This document shows positions 1-10,707 of a stretch of 64,000 nucleotides of DNA, one piece after another. A model generated the notes under the pieces. That model was given only the letters and a program-made list of their open reading frames with translations. It had not been told where the DNA came from and did no database searches. The translations under genes were made by a program, and so were the position numbers. This DNA is from Ailurus styani (Eukaryota; Chordata; Mammalia; Carnivora; Ailuridae), in assembly GCA_002007465.1 (NCBI GenBank), contig LNAC01001853.1, forward strand, positions 1 through 64,000, written 5' to 3'. The number at the start of each line of letters is the position of its first letter. Position 1 is the stretch's first letter.

Positions 1-54
1 GAATTCCTGGGACCTGATGATAATCGGTCTCCTACTCCTCCGCCATCTTGCCGC
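1..54 (-). mobile_element. L1 5' tip, rest lies left of window
   Basis: The first 54 bases match, with few differences, the extreme 5' end of the large antisense L1 at 38,560-38,612 (shared words 'GGTCTCCTACTCCTCCGCC' and 'CATCTTGC'). Read on the minus strand this is the start of an L1 5'UTR, so the body of the element continues to the left beyond the window. A preserved 5' terminus suggests an insertion that was not 5'-truncated. Only the tip is visible, so its coding state is unknown. Confidence 0.75.
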
Positions 55-897
55 TCCCTATGGATAATAATTTAAAAAAAATTGAACTGCCACTATGTTT
101 CAGGGGCTCTGTATACATTACTCATCCTCAGGCACACGTTCCTTGCTACCGGCTAGATGGTGATTGAGCAGTTCTCGCAAAACTCCATCATAGACCCAGT
201 GTTCTCAGTATACTCTTGACCACAACTTTCAAAGGTTGATTTTTGAAAAGAAGATGTTAAGATGAAGTTAGAAGTGCGAAATGATTTGGGGGAAATAGAA
301 GCTTACAAAAAAAAAAAAAGTAGAAAGCAGGAAAGGGCAGGGTGAGCTGTTAGACCATGCCATGCTTTTGACAAATCTTTGCCAGCCAAATGGCGAAATC
401 TAGAGCAAAATAGAGTTGTCTATTAGCGGTATCCTGCTTTACTTGAAAATGGCTAGCTTTTCGTATGTAACACCACTTGCTTGACTTCCCAGAAGGATGG
501 GATCTCAGCTTGAATGCTGGGGACCGCGAAGAGACTAAAAGCTAAATGCTTTGAGCTAACCACACTCATGATAACTGGAAAGCTAGACCTTTCTTGAAGG
601 AGAATCTAAGTAGTACATTTCTGTGTCTGCCATACCATCCAAGTGTGAATCCTTAGACTTTCTAAACTAGTTGTCAAGTTGATTTTGTGGGACAGACTGG
701 AGTGAAGATACACTGTTTATGTAGTGAAACTGGAAACTTTTTAGTTTCTTGTGAATAGCAAATGACTGGAAAGAAAAAGAAAAGAGAAAGGAGAGAGGGG
801 CAGTGGAATATGTCTAAGAGCCCTAAGCTTAGTACAAAAAGAACCAATGGTATCTGATGTTCAATTTTTGACTTTTAACTGTTACAACATGAAATCT
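55..897. other. Unique AT-rich sequence
   Basis: No gene, RNA gene or recognisable repeat seen, apart from a short A-run at 307-319 and a purine-rich stretch near 768-800. Confidence 0.5.
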
Positions 898-910
898 GTT
901 TCATCGTTCA

Positions 911-1119
911 TTTTTTAAAATGTTTTTTTATTCTTTGCCCAGGGGTACATGTCTGTGAATCATCAGGCTTACACCTTTCACAGCACTCACCATAGCACAG
1001 ACCCTCCCCAATGTCCATAACCATCCACCCTATCCCTACCCTCCCACCCTCCAGTAACCCTCAGTTTGTTTTGTGAGATTAAGAGTCTCTTATGGTTGTC
1101 TCCTTCCAGATCCCAACTG
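911..1119 (-). mobile_element. 5'-truncated L1 3' end
   Basis: A T-rich start (the poly(A) tail read in reverse) is followed by carnivore L1 3'UTR sequence such as 'GTCTGTGAATCATCAGGCTT' and 'TTAAGAGTCTCTTATGGTTG', shared with the copies at 23,792 and 31,281. It is flanked by an imperfect TSD, GTTTCATCGTTCA at 898-910 and GTTTCATCTTTCA at 1120-1132. The insert is only about 209 bp, a strongly truncated L1. Confidence 0.85.
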
Positions 1120-1174
1120 GTTTCATCTTTCAAAACCCTCCGTGAGGTTTGGTGCAAAATAAAGGTCAGTGCTT

Positions 1175-1351
1175 GAGCACCTGGGTGGCTCAGTTGGATA
1201 AAGGACCAGCTCTTGATTTTGGCTCAGGTCATGATCTCAGTTTCATGAGATAGAGCTCCACATTGGGCTCAGTGCAGCACAGATTCTGCTTGAGGTTCTC
1301 TCCCTCTCCTTCTGCCTCCCCCCCCACTCATGCCCTCTCTTTTTCTCACTC

Positions 1352-1387
<36 letters not shown>

Positions 1388-1404
1388 ATGCCATATTAAA
1401 ATAG
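1175..1404 (+). mobile_element. CAN-SINE (older subfamily)
   Basis: tRNA-like head 'GCACCTGGGTGGCTCAG', a B-box-like region, a CT-rich body and an AAAT-repeat tail at about 1350-1389. It is bounded by a perfect 15-bp TSD, TAAAGGTCAGTGCTT, at 1160-1174 and 1405-1419. The body lacks the 'CTGCCTACTT' motif of the younger copies, which suggests an older subfamily. Confidence 0.95.
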
Positions 1405-1975
1405 TAAAGGTCAGTGCTTTATTTTGGTTGAAGTCAAGTAAAATATCCTCACTTCCACATCTATGGCAAACACTGTAGAGCAAAAGAATCACAAGTCGAT
1501 ATTGAGATAATCCATCCATAATGTTAACCCTTCCTCAGATGATCCTGAAATATACCTACCTCTTAGCAGAGCCAAGATTCAAATCTTAAATCTGTGGACT
1601 TGTACCCATCTAGGCTCAGGAAATGACAAAGATCCTTTTAACTATATATGCATATGTATAAAGATATATACATTTCCCAGAAACAAAACATTATCTTTCA
1701 CTCAGTTTGTTTTTATTCTTCATTATGTATACCCAATCAGTTGATAAGTTACAAAAAGTCTTTATTTACAGGAATTTTTCATAATTTTCCTTTCACTCAA
1801 TCCCTACTTGCCATTACTCATGTCCAGACCCACAGTGCATCAATCCCAAATTTTTTGGCACTAGCCTCTTTAATTTCCTCTTTCAATTACCTCTTTGAAT
1901 TCCGTGTCTCTAAAACACAACTGCTACCTTCTGATTTTAATATTCAGAAGAATTCAGAGGTTTCTCACGGCTTAT

Positions 1976-2125
1976 AATTTTTTTCAAATATTTTTGTTGA
2001 TTAGTTGTCAGCAACTGTGCTAGGTGTTGGAATACAACCATGAACAAAAGCACAGTCCTTATGTTTGAGAAAGTCGTATAGTTGAACAGAGTTTGGGGTA
2101 GAGATCTGCACAGAGTGGGAGAAGT
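1976..2125 (-). mobile_element. Possible L2 3' relic
   Basis: The order of motifs ('AATATTTTTGTTGATTAG...TGTGCTAGGTGTTGGAATACAACC...GAACAAAAGCACAGTCCTTA') follows the reverse complement of the L2 3' end, which typically reads as 'caaatatttattgag...tgtgctaggc...'. The copy is diverged, with uncertain ends. Confidence 0.5.
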
Positions 2126-2689
2126 CATATGGAAAAGGAGATTTGTAATGATTACATCAATTCCAGACTCCTCTACCTGGCTTTCAAGATTGAGGTTGTG
2201 TGTTATCCCCTATCTACCCAAATTTGTCCAGTCACTGCCCAAACACAAATTCCTTGGTCCTGTTTGGAAAGTATTTTAATTCAACCCCCATACACAAAGT
2301 TCTCGCTCGCCTCTTTATCTTTCTTCATTCTTTCTGCCGAAAATGGTTTTCAACAGCTCTGCCTGCGTATCCATATCTTTTTTTGAGCTTTTAAAAGATA
2401 AGTACCAAAGGCAAGGTTTTGTTTCAATCAAGCAGTTTTACCAGACAATCAAAGTCCACACAGTTTGTTGTCTTCTCAAAATCCATTCTGCACGTAACTG
2501 TTTGCATCCTCCTCTTGGAATTTCTCTCTATTATTTAATTCAGCATAAGAAAACCATCTTTAAAAGTAGCTTATTTATTCGTGAAGTACTTGCTTCATCC
2601 TAAGCAGCACAATTAAGCAAACTCTTATTCCTGCTATTCACATCATAAAGAAGTGTAAACTGATGGATGATTTAGCCAGCCTTTGAAAC

Positions 2690-3190
2690 AACTACTTTCA
2701 GGACTTCTATCATTTTTCTCAGCAAATATTTTTTGTGCTGCAGACAGAGTAGTGAATAAGGCAAAAAGAATGCTTGTCTTCATGAAGCTTCAAAGCTGGG
2801 AATATAGATATACTGTAAACAAATAAATAATAAATTAATAAAACCTGTAGTTACAGATGGAAATGAAATGTTAAGGAAGGAAGATATGACAGAGAGCACC
2901 TGTCAGTATGTAGCTTCATCAGAGTAGTCTGAAAATGCTTTACCAGGGTAGCTGGTATTTGATATTATATCAATTTCTCCCTCAAATGGCTAAAATCTAG
3001 TCGTATGACAAGTGTAGGAAGGAGCAATTCAGGCAGGAAAAAAAAGAAAGAAAGAAAGAAAGAAAAAGGTTAGCACAAAAGGCCTGAGATGCCAATGTAA
3101 CTAGAGCACAGTGAACGAGCAGGGTGTTACAAGATGAGGAAGAAAAGGAAGGCTGTTCTTGTGAGCAAATGGTGTCGTTCTGTTTGAACT
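2690..3190 (-). mobile_element. Probable L2 relic
   Basis: 'CAGCAAATATTTTTTGTGCT', 'TGAATAAGGCAAAAAGAATG', 'CAAATAAATAATAAATTAAT' and later 'GGCCTGAGATGCC...GAGCACAGTGAACGAGC' follow the order of antisense L2 sequence. An AAAG array (3039-3068) interrupts it. Diverged; the family call is from pattern memory. Confidence 0.5.
3039..3068 (+). repeat. (AAAG)n microsatellite
   Basis: Short array of AAAG units preceded by an A-run. Confidence 0.9.
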
Positions 3191-3748
3191 CCTTTCTCAC
3201 TGAATCTCTCACAGCAGAATGGTTTGTATTCTGGCTGGTCCTTGGGTTTGTTGACTGAATCACACACATGTGAAATTGAAAATTGAAAATTAGGAGCAGA
3301 ATTATTTATTGAATAACGCCTTCTGGAAAATTATGTCAAATCTTCCCCAAATGGTTTTTCACCTAGTATTCCTTACATTTTGAAAGTATTAAAAATAAGG
3401 CATTGATACCATTCTGGCACTTTTCGAGAGCAAACTGATTCCAGAATTAAGTTGTTGGTGAGATCTATTTCAATCATTGAAACACTGTGAAAAGTGAACC
3501 CGCGGAGTTAATATGGAAGAAAATGCAATTAATCTATTTGTTATAGTTCTAGCCCTGATGTGTTCGGGCGACCTAGAATTGAAAGAATCCATCCTCTGAG
3601 TAATCTCATTTTTTTCAGGTTTAATTAAATTAATCTATTCCCTGGAGTTTTCCCTTCTATTAGAGATAGCCCCTGAGGTAATATGGAAATTTTCCAGTTG
3701 TGAGGGTAGTTTAATTAATGCAACAATTACAATTATAGTGAATACAAT

Positions 3749-4000
3749 AATAGCTAATATTTACTATGCATTTAGCATGTACCAGACGTTTTTGCTCTGT
3801 ATCTTACATGCATTTTTCTCATTTAATTCTCTCAAAACTCTAGGAAAGAGGTGCTATGATTATTCTTATTTATAAGATTCCTAAATAGTGGTGAAGAAAG
3901 TGAAAGTAACTTGCCTTAGGTCCCACAATTAGTAAATGGCAGAAACTGGATTTGAATCCAGGCAGCTTGATTCCTGACTGTCCATTTAAGCACTACTCTT
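3749..4000 (-). mobile_element. MIR SINE relic
   Basis: Antisense MIR features appear in order: 'ATAGCTAATATTTACTATGC', 'TTTAGCATGTACCAGACG', 'TCATTTAATTCTCTCAAAAC', 'AAAGTAACTTGCCTTAGGTC', 'GGATTTGAATCCAGGCAGC'. This is one of the better preserved ancient MIR copies here. An AAACC-rich run directly follows it. Confidence 0.85.
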
Positions 4001-4002
4001 TC

Positions 4003-4045
4003 AAACCAAACCAAACCAAACTATACCAAACCAACAAACAAAATA
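4003..4045 (+). repeat. (AAACC)n low-complexity run
   Basis: Three to four AAACC/CAAAC units followed by degenerate A/C-rich sequence. Confidence 0.75.
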
Positions 4046-4670
4046 AAAATCTGAATTATTTGTATTTTCAATCTTTAATAATAAAATTCAGTAGAAAATT
4101 ATAAAGATGCCACCTCACTTTAGGTTGTATTTTAACAACAGAAGACCTATTCAAAAGTAAGAATCAAGAGGCTCAAAGTAGTATATAATAGATTTTATAA
4201 TTTCTGAATGATGTAGAGATAAGGAATATAAATTGGTGATGTAAATATGGTTTCATAATTAGCATGGTAAGAAAAATTCTTAATTTCATTCCTTCGAATA
4301 ATTGCCCTTTAAAGTCAGTGTATCTTCATCAGTTCTTTGAGCTTCTGCATATATTATAAAGAAACAAAATAATGCCCTCCCAAATCTAAAAACACGTCAG
4401 TTAATTTTAGATATGATCATGTATGTTTTCTGCGTGCATAATTATGGGGGATGTTTAACAAAAGGATGTTCAACAATGAACCTGCTATTATGCACAAGAT
4501 TTTCAGCCTTCAGAGAATCATATATATGGTTCCCCCATCACACAATTATGTGTTAATTATTCCAGGATGATTTTCTGATGTGCCGATCTAAAATAAAACT
4601 TGCTTACTATAACTGTTGGAGGACATCTCAATTAAAAAAGAGTAACCTGAAAATAAAATTTAAAAATATA

Positions 4671-4873
4671 TTTTTTAAAGATTTTATTTATTTGAGAGTG
4701 TTTATTTATTTATTTATTTGTCACAAGGATGGTGAAAGAGAGCACAAGTGGGGAGGAGACAGAGAAGCCCATTCCCGGCAGGGAACCTAAAGTGGGGCTC
4801 AATCCCAGGACCCTGGGATCATGACCTAAGCCTGAAGCAGTCACTTAATCAACTGAGCCACCCAGGCACCCTA
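4671..4873 (-). mobile_element. CAN-SINE
   Basis: Read on the minus strand: tRNA-like head (plus-strand complement 'CTGAGCCACCCAGGCACC' at the right end), a body with 'CAGGACCCTGGGATCATGACC', and an A-rich tail at the left ('TTTTTAAAGATTTTATTTAT'). No clear TSD was found. Confidence 0.9.
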
Positions 4874-5369
4874 AACATACATTGTTTTTAATGTGTGTAC
4901 CAATCCAGTACATTCAGGATCCTTTTTAATCTTTTTGTTCTTTTGTAATCTTTTATCTTCTTCAACCTTTCTTTGATTTCATTTATAGCCTTCTTTATAT
5001 ATCATGTTTGTGTTTATGATTGTGTGACATCATGGGACTTATCTCCCATCTTCTCTTTTTCTTGCATGTTTTCTAGTCTCTTTTTAGCAGAGGTCTATGC
5101 CTCAGGGATCAGAGGGTAATATAGAGATATAAATTGTTTCAGGGAGCTGTAGGTACATATGCCCAGCAATGAGAACTTGGGCAACAAGAAGGACGCTCTA
5201 CACTACCTAGATTCTGCAGGTCAGCCCAATATTGAACAATATCTGATTTAAAAGGTGTTTAAAGTCCATATTTTAAAAATGTCAATCACTAATTTAAAAT
5301 TAAAGATAAAAAATTGTATGGCAAATATGTGCAGTCCGTCATTTGTAGCTACAAAGTGGAATAGGATTA

Positions 5370-5530
5370 ATCGATCTAAATTCTGAAGTTTGCTAACAGT
5401 GTGACCATGTGAATTACTTTTGTTATCTGAGCTTCTAATTTTCTTATTTATAAAATAGAAATAATACTATATTACATGGTTCTTTTGAATATTAAAATAT
5501 GTAATGCAGATGAAAATTCCTAGCACATTT
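5370..5530 (+). mobile_element. MIR SINE relic
   Basis: Sense MIR order: 'AACAGTGTGACCATGTGAAT', 'TTTCTTATTTATAAAATAGA', 'AATAATACTATATTACATGG', 'AATGCAGATGAAAATTCCTA'. Diverged but in the right order. Confidence 0.65.
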
Positions 5531-5534
5531 TTTC

Positions 5535-7090
5535 ACACAAAAAAAGGTTTAGCTAAATTGTAATTAGCTTCCTTTTATGTCTTTTCATTCTCTTGTCTTT
5601 TTTTTTTCGCTAAATATGCATTACTTATCTGTTCCATGAATCCTCCCTGACTACCTCTTTCTTCTCAAATTTTCCCAGTCTTTATTTTTTATTGTTATTT
5701 TATGACGGACTATTGTCAATAAATACATCCCCACTTAAAAAATCGTGGTTTCTAGCTTTGCTTTGTTGATATTGTCATTCCAGCACCGAAAACAAATGCG
5801 GGAAATGATAGGTGGGCTTCTGTTCTGATCTGAAACTGCATGTGATCCATAGCGGTTTGCTGAAAACTAGATCTTCTTAACTTGCATTTGAAGAAAGGAC
5901 TTATATAAATTTAATGTGTTATTAATAAAAACTATTGATTATATCTTTTTGGAGGATTCTTTTGAAATCCTGTCCTGCCAAGCCTTGCAGGGAATGAGTG
6001 TGATGTGAGGGCAGACATTCAACAGTCAAGGAAATAGTTCCTGACTTCCCTGTTTGATCTATGTGCATTTTGCTACATCTTTTGTCATTCTCAACATCAG
6101 CCCTCACTTGCTCCTATTTCTGTTAAATCCTTCCAGACCTATTATTGCCTTTGTAGTCACCAAACTTTTACTTTGTTTCCTAGATTAAAATCATTGTCTT
6201 TCCATCTGACTTACAATTTCCATAGTTGACATAGCCAGGGGGTCCTTCAACATTTTGTACTGTTCTATGTTCTTATATCAGCTACACAGTCTTTGGGCAA
6301 TGAAAAATAAAAACTAATGCATATCCTAGAGAAAACAAAACAACGAATGAATTCACTATCTCTATATGCTTATTTTCACAATTTAGTACTAAAGTGTATG
6401 TTTAATTTGCAATGTTTTCATGAAAAAGGGGGTATTTCATAGTTTTAATGAAGGAATTAATAAATATATGGCTATGTAAAACTTCAACTGAAATATTATG
6501 TATAACTCGTTATCACAAGCTCAGATAACACACAGTCCTTATGATTTGTATGCCCATAAGTGAATGGACTTTTACAACCCCATATACTGAGAAATATATG
6601 TTTCTCTAAATGTGCAACTAAGATCCCTATATAGTTCTATCCTAAGTGTGACATTGGGGAGGACACATGCTTTATTATTTTCTTTCATTCTTACTTATGA
6701 AATTCCATTTTGTATTCACAGACTCAGCTCTTTCTTTTTCTTAAATGTAGTTGAAAGAATGATTTTATTTTTTCATTTTTATAAACAGAAGTAAACACAG
6801 AAAACATATTTTCAAATGAACTGAGACGTTTCACACTTCAGGTGAGACTATTTCATAAACACTCTATATTACAAAATTGTTTCCCTATATAGCAATGATC
6901 TGTTTTCTACTGGTAAATTTCAAGCAACATACTAAAACAATCAATTTTAAAATTTTTCTTATTTTACAGTTTCACTTTTCTGATATCACCTATAGAAATT
7001 GGTATTAGAAGCTGAAATATACTTCACCGAAAAAAGAAAAAAATTAATTTACCAATTAATCTCATAGATAAACATGTATTAACAACTTAA
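5535..7090. other. No gene recognised
   Basis: AT-rich sequence with T-runs near 5600 and A-rich patches. Reading frames are short and unremarkable. No repeat family named. Confidence 0.4.
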
Positions 7091-7107
7091 TTAAATTAGA
7101 AACATAT

Positions 7108-7214
7108 GGTCCTTTTCCCTCAGCCTGCATCAGCCCACATCCTCCATCCCCATGCTTGAGCAGAACCAGTCTTGGAGTCCACCACAGGCGCAGCCCAGGA
7201 AAAAAGAAAAAAAA
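7108..7214 (+). pseudogene. Short poly(A)-tailed retrocopy of unknown RNA
   Basis: A GC-richer block of about 92 bp (7108-7199) sits in AT-rich DNA and ends in an A-rich tail (7200-7214). It is flanked by a 13/14 TSD, AATTAGAAACATAT at 7094-7107 and AATTAGAAGCATAT at 7215-7228. These are the hallmarks of L1-mediated retroposition. The insert is not a CAN-SINE and no AATAAA signal precedes the tail. I do not recognise the source. It could be the 3' end of an mRNA or a small non-coding RNA. Confidence 0.65.
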
Positions 7215-7242
7215 AATTAGAAGCATATAAAAATAATCAATA

Positions 7243-7270
7243 GGGCACCTGGGTGGCTCATCCATTAAAC
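7243..7270 (+). mobile_element. CAN-SINE head fragment
   Basis: Only about the first 25 bases of a SINE are present ('GGGCACCTGGGTGGCTCA'), then the match stops with no body or tail. It may be a premature template end or the remains of a deletion. Confidence 0.7.
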
Positions 7271-7587
7271 TTTAAGGAAGACAAGTTTGTCATTATGACA
7301 ACTATTTTTTAACATCTTTCTGGAAGTTCTAATAGAATTATTCAGGGAAAAAGCTGAAAAAAAGCATGACTTTATAAATAAAAGAGGAAAAGTAAGTATT
7401 AGTTGCTGATGATGTGATTTTCTACTTTGGAAACCCAAAAGAATTAACTAAAAAACTGATGTATATGTACATCTGCAAGCCAGATTGAAAATAATAGAGA
7501 AATAAAATTTCCCTATATACTAATGATCAAAAGTTAAAATAAAATTGATAATAAAGAGCCATATAGGGTAGCAAGAAAAAAGTTCTA

Positions 7588-7750
7588 TTTTTTATTTTTT
7601 TAAAGATTATTTTTTATTTTACAGAGAGAGCAGCGGGGGAGGGGCAGAGAGAGAGAGGGAGAGAGGGGCTCCATTGTACGATGCTGAGATCACGACCTCA
7701 GCTGAAACCAAGAGTCTGACGGGTAACCAACGGAGCCACCCAGGCGCCCC
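7588..7750 (-). mobile_element. CAN-SINE
   Basis: Antisense SINE with head complement 'GAGCCACCCAGGCGCCCC' at its right end and a T-rich left end. TSD AAGAAAAAAGTTCTA at 7573-7587 and the same with one extra A at 7751-7766. The body is slightly shortened. Confidence 0.92.
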
Positions 7751-8258
7751 AAGAAAAAAAGTTCTAAACAATGAACTACAATAAATTTTCCAGACCTTTG
7801 TGAGATAAACTACACACATTTTTTATGGAATTTAAAGGAAAGATGAAAATGAAGAATCATACTTCATTCATCAACAGAAAGACTTAGAGAAGCAACATCT
7901 CCTAAATTAACATTCACATATAAGATCATTCTTACCCAAAGCTTGACTTTGGAAGGCATAAGAAGCTTGATTAAGTAAGTCTAAATATCATTTGGATACT
8001 CAAACACTTGGAATAGAAATAGCAAACATGGGAGGAGCTTTCTCTCACAATCATTAAAAAGTTAATAAACATACCATTAGTAGAACAGTTTAGTAACAGC
8101 AAAAGAGAATTTGGATATGTCAGTGCAAGAATGATGAAAGGTCAGAAGCAAAGAGAATTAGATATAATTACTTAGTAAATGAATCTTAAATCCACATTTT
8201 TAAATCAGCAGGATGACCAATGGATTAATCAATAAATGGCAGAATAGTTAGCTAACAA

Positions 8259-8282
8259 CACACACACACACACACACACACA
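8259..8282 (+). repeat. (CA)n microsatellite
   Basis: About twelve uninterrupted AC units. Confidence 0.95.
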
Positions 8283-8301
8283 TCCTTACATCATATTTTA
8301 T

Positions 8302-8519
8302 TTTTATTTTTTATTTTTTTAAGATTTTATTTATTTATTTGACACAGAGAGAGAGAGAGAGATTACAAGTAGGCAGAGAGGCAGGCAGAGAGAGAGAGGA
8401 GGAAGCAGGCTCCCTGCTCCGAGCAGGGAGCCCGATGCGGGCCTCGATCCCAGGATGCTGAGATCATGACCTGAGCCAAAGGCAGAGGCTTTAACCCACT
8501 GAGCCACCCAGGCGCCCCC
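8302..8519 (-). mobile_element. CAN-SINE (young, mustelid type)
   Basis: Complete antisense SINE with the 'AAGTAGGCAGAGAGGCAGGC' body and head complement 'GAGCCACCCAGGCGCCCC'. Perfect 15-bp TSD TACATCATATTTTAT at 8287-8301 and 8520-8534. Confidence 0.97.
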
Positions 8520-8643
8520 TACATCATATTTTATACCCAAATAAACCCTCAACGGATTAAAGATCTATGGTTATTTTCATTTTATTTAATCTTTAGTTTT
8601 CAGGCATTTATTTTCTCATATCCAGCCTCACCAAGGCCATCTT

Positions 8644-8843
8644 TTTTTTTTTTATTAAAGATTTTTATTTATTTGACACAGAGAGAGATCACAAGTAGGC
8701 AGAGAGGCAGGCAGAGAGAGAGGAGGAAGCAGGCTCCCTGCTGAGCAGAGAGCCCGATGTGGGCCTCGATCCCAGGACTCCAAGATCATGACCTGAGCTG
8801 AAGGCAGAGGCTTTAACCCACTGAGCCACGCAGGCACCCGGTG
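8644..8843 (-). mobile_element. CAN-SINE (young, mustelid type)
   Basis: Antisense copy with body 'AAGTAGGCAGAGAGGCAGGC' and a T-run at its left. Short TSD AGGCCATCTT at 8634-8643 and 8844-8853. Confidence 0.95.
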
Positions 8844-8882
8844 AGGCCATCTTAGTATACTGTTAATTGAGTGTGAATTCTT

Positions 8883-8999
8883 GTGTTATTTTTTTAAGGT
8901 TTTATTTTTTAGTAATCTCTACACCCAGAGTGGCACTTGAAATTACAATCCCGGAATCAAAAATTCCATGCTCTACTAACTGAGCCAGGCAGGTACTCC
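8883..8999 (-). mobile_element. Short CAN-SINE variant
   Basis: A 117-bp antisense element with 'GGTTTTATTTTTTAGTAATC', 'CTCTACACCCAGAGTGG' and 'CTAACTGAGCCAGGCAGG'. It is a tRNA-headed subtype without the long CT-rich body of its neighbours. Perfect 16-bp TSD TTGAGTGTGAATTCTT at 8867-8882 and 9000-9015. Confidence 0.93.
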
Positions 9000-9190
9000 T
9001 TGAGTGTGAATTCTTACAAAATTTCTGGAAAACAATTTAGTAATATGTGTCAAGTATCTCAAAAACTTTCATAATATGTGACTTAGCAAACTCATGGTTA
9101 GAAATACAGTTTAAAGATTTGGTAACATTTAAAAAGTTCTTTATTATTATATGATAATAATAGCAAAGATTGGCAAACACTGAAAGCATT

Positions 9191-9380
9191 TTTTTTAAAG
9201 ATTTTATTTATTTGAAGGAGAGAGACACAGCAAGAGAGGGAACACAAGCAGGGGGAGTAGGAGAGGGAAAAGCAGGCTCCCTGCAGAGTGGGGAGCCTGA
9301 AATGGGACTCGATCCCAGGACCGTGGGATCATGACCTGAACCAAAGACAGATACTTAACCGACTGAGCCACCCAGGCACC
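9191..9380 (-). mobile_element. CAN-SINE (older type)
   Basis: Antisense SINE with an 'ACACAGCAAGAGAGGGAACA' body. TSD CTGAAAGCATT / CTGAAAGTATT at 9180-9190 and 9381-9391. It splits the old L1 relic. Confidence 0.93.
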
Positions 9381-9531
9381 CTGAAAGTATTTGTGGAGAA
9401 TGGGATTGATTAAATAAATTAGAAAATATTCAAAATTGGTTTGTGGTTATTAAAATAAGAACGTATTTTAATTTATGTAGAAAGAGATGTTCAAAATTCC
9501 TTCTCTGTGCCTTTCTCAGCTTTTTTAATAA

Positions 9532-9625
9532 TGTGCATATATGTATATATGCACATATACATACATATACATACATGTATTGATGTAAGACATACGTATG
9601 CACACACACACAAATCGAATGTATA
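9532..9625 (+). repeat. (TATG/CACA) purine-pyrimidine alternating tract
   Basis: Mixed ATGT, ATAC and CACA units in alternating purine-pyrimidine order; imperfect. Confidence 0.7.
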
Positions 9626-10179
9626 TATATAATGAGGACAACGATTGTTAGCAGCAGTATCTATTAAAATGTGTTTTTGTTTTATTTTCATTTTCTGTTT
9701 TTTCCTCTTCACTATGGAATACTCATAAAATATGCTATGCTACATATTTACATATATATGCTATAGAATAATTTTAATTATAATTTGGTGGATAATGTTT
9801 ATAATCATGTTCGTTTTGATTGCTAACTAATTTTATATAAAGATATCTGTGTTCCTAATCAGATTACAAACAGAGTCATAATGTCTTACACATCTTTATA
9901 TTTCCCAATGTGCTTACAATTCTGATGGACAAATATTGGCTTTATTACTATTATCTTAATTAAAAGCATTGTCATAGTGTTGAACATAAGAGACTAACAA
10001 ATCTACATAAATGTTTTCTGCCTTTAAAAATCACATCAAACATATTTTTTAACAGATGAAATAACAGATACAGGCTCGATTAACATGGTAAGAATAAGCA
10101 AACTATGCTAGGAATGGAAGGCCATGCATGGTTTTCTGGAGAAAAGAGTATCAGAACTTCAATGTAAAGAAGACTTAAG

Positions 10180-10467
10180 ACTTAAGATTCTTCCCAGTGA
10201 AGAAACTTTGAGAAGTGGGTCTGTTAGTGAGGTAACGCAGGATGTGAACAGGCCTAGAGACAAGAAATATCAACCTTAAAATTTCCTTTGAAAATTTGAT
10301 TTATTGGATGCAAGTTGGAGTGAAGATTTCTAAGGGATAAGTGTGGGTAGTAGAGGGAGCTAGATCTTGAAAAGCCTTCAGTGATGAGCTAAGAAATTTA
10401 AATTTTATATTAATGTAAGCCTTTGATGTAAGTTAACTATAAAAAGAGGAAATGTTCACATGGTATT
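10180..10467 (-). mobile_element. Possible L2 relic
   Basis: 'GAGCTAGATCTTGAAAAGCC', 'TTCAGTGATGAGCTAAGAAA' and 'TTTAAATTTTATATTAATG' follow antisense L2 order ('agatcatgtagggccttgtaggc...ggattttattct'). Diverged, ends uncertain. Confidence 0.45.
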
Positions 10468-10482
10468 AGAAAGCATTTTGAG

Positions 10483-10707
10483 GGGCGCCTGGGTGGCTCA
10501 GTGGATTAAAGCCTCTGCTTTCGGCTCAGGTCATGATCTCAGGGTACTGGGATCGAGCCCCACATCGAGTCCTGCATCGGGCTCTCTGCTCAGCAAGGAG
10601 CCTGCTTCCCCCTCCCTCTCTGCCTGACTCTCTGCCTACTTGTGATCTCTCTCTCTCTCTGTCTGTCAAATAAATAAATAAAATCTTAAAAAAAAAACCA
10701 AAAACAA
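10483..10707 (+). mobile_element. CAN-SINE (young, mustelid type)
   Basis: Full sense copy: 'GGGCGCCTGGGTGGCTCAG', a CT-rich body with 'CTGCCTACTTGTGATCTCTC', and tail 'AAATAAATAAATAAAATC'. Perfect 15-bp TSD AGAAAGCATTTTGAG at 10,468-10,482 and 10,708-10,722. A small extra insertion near 10,560-10,580 partly duplicates the 'CACATCGAGTC/GCATCGGGCTC' segment. Confidence 0.97.

Larger units (their letters stand above)
7271..9500 (+). mobile_element. Old L1 ORF2/3' relic, broken up by SINEs
   Basis: Between the SINEs the plus strand keeps the order of L1 ORF2: an RT-region segment ('GATGATGTGATTTTCTACTT', where intact elements encode ADD-M-I-Y), 'TTCCCTATATACTAATGATC', 'GGATTAAAGATCTATGG' near 8556, then 'CTGGAAAACAATTTAGTAAT' at 9026, and the 'AATAGCAAAGATTGGCAAAC' and 'GATTGATTAAATAAATTA' segments either side of the SINE at 9191. 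Many stops and indels are present; no usable frame remains. Confidence 0.65.

Noticed and set aside
10483..10560. tRNA-like A and B box sequences at SINE heads, as possible tRNA genes
   Set aside because: All are followed by SINE bodies and A-tails; no free-standing tRNA with a complete cloverleaf was seen.
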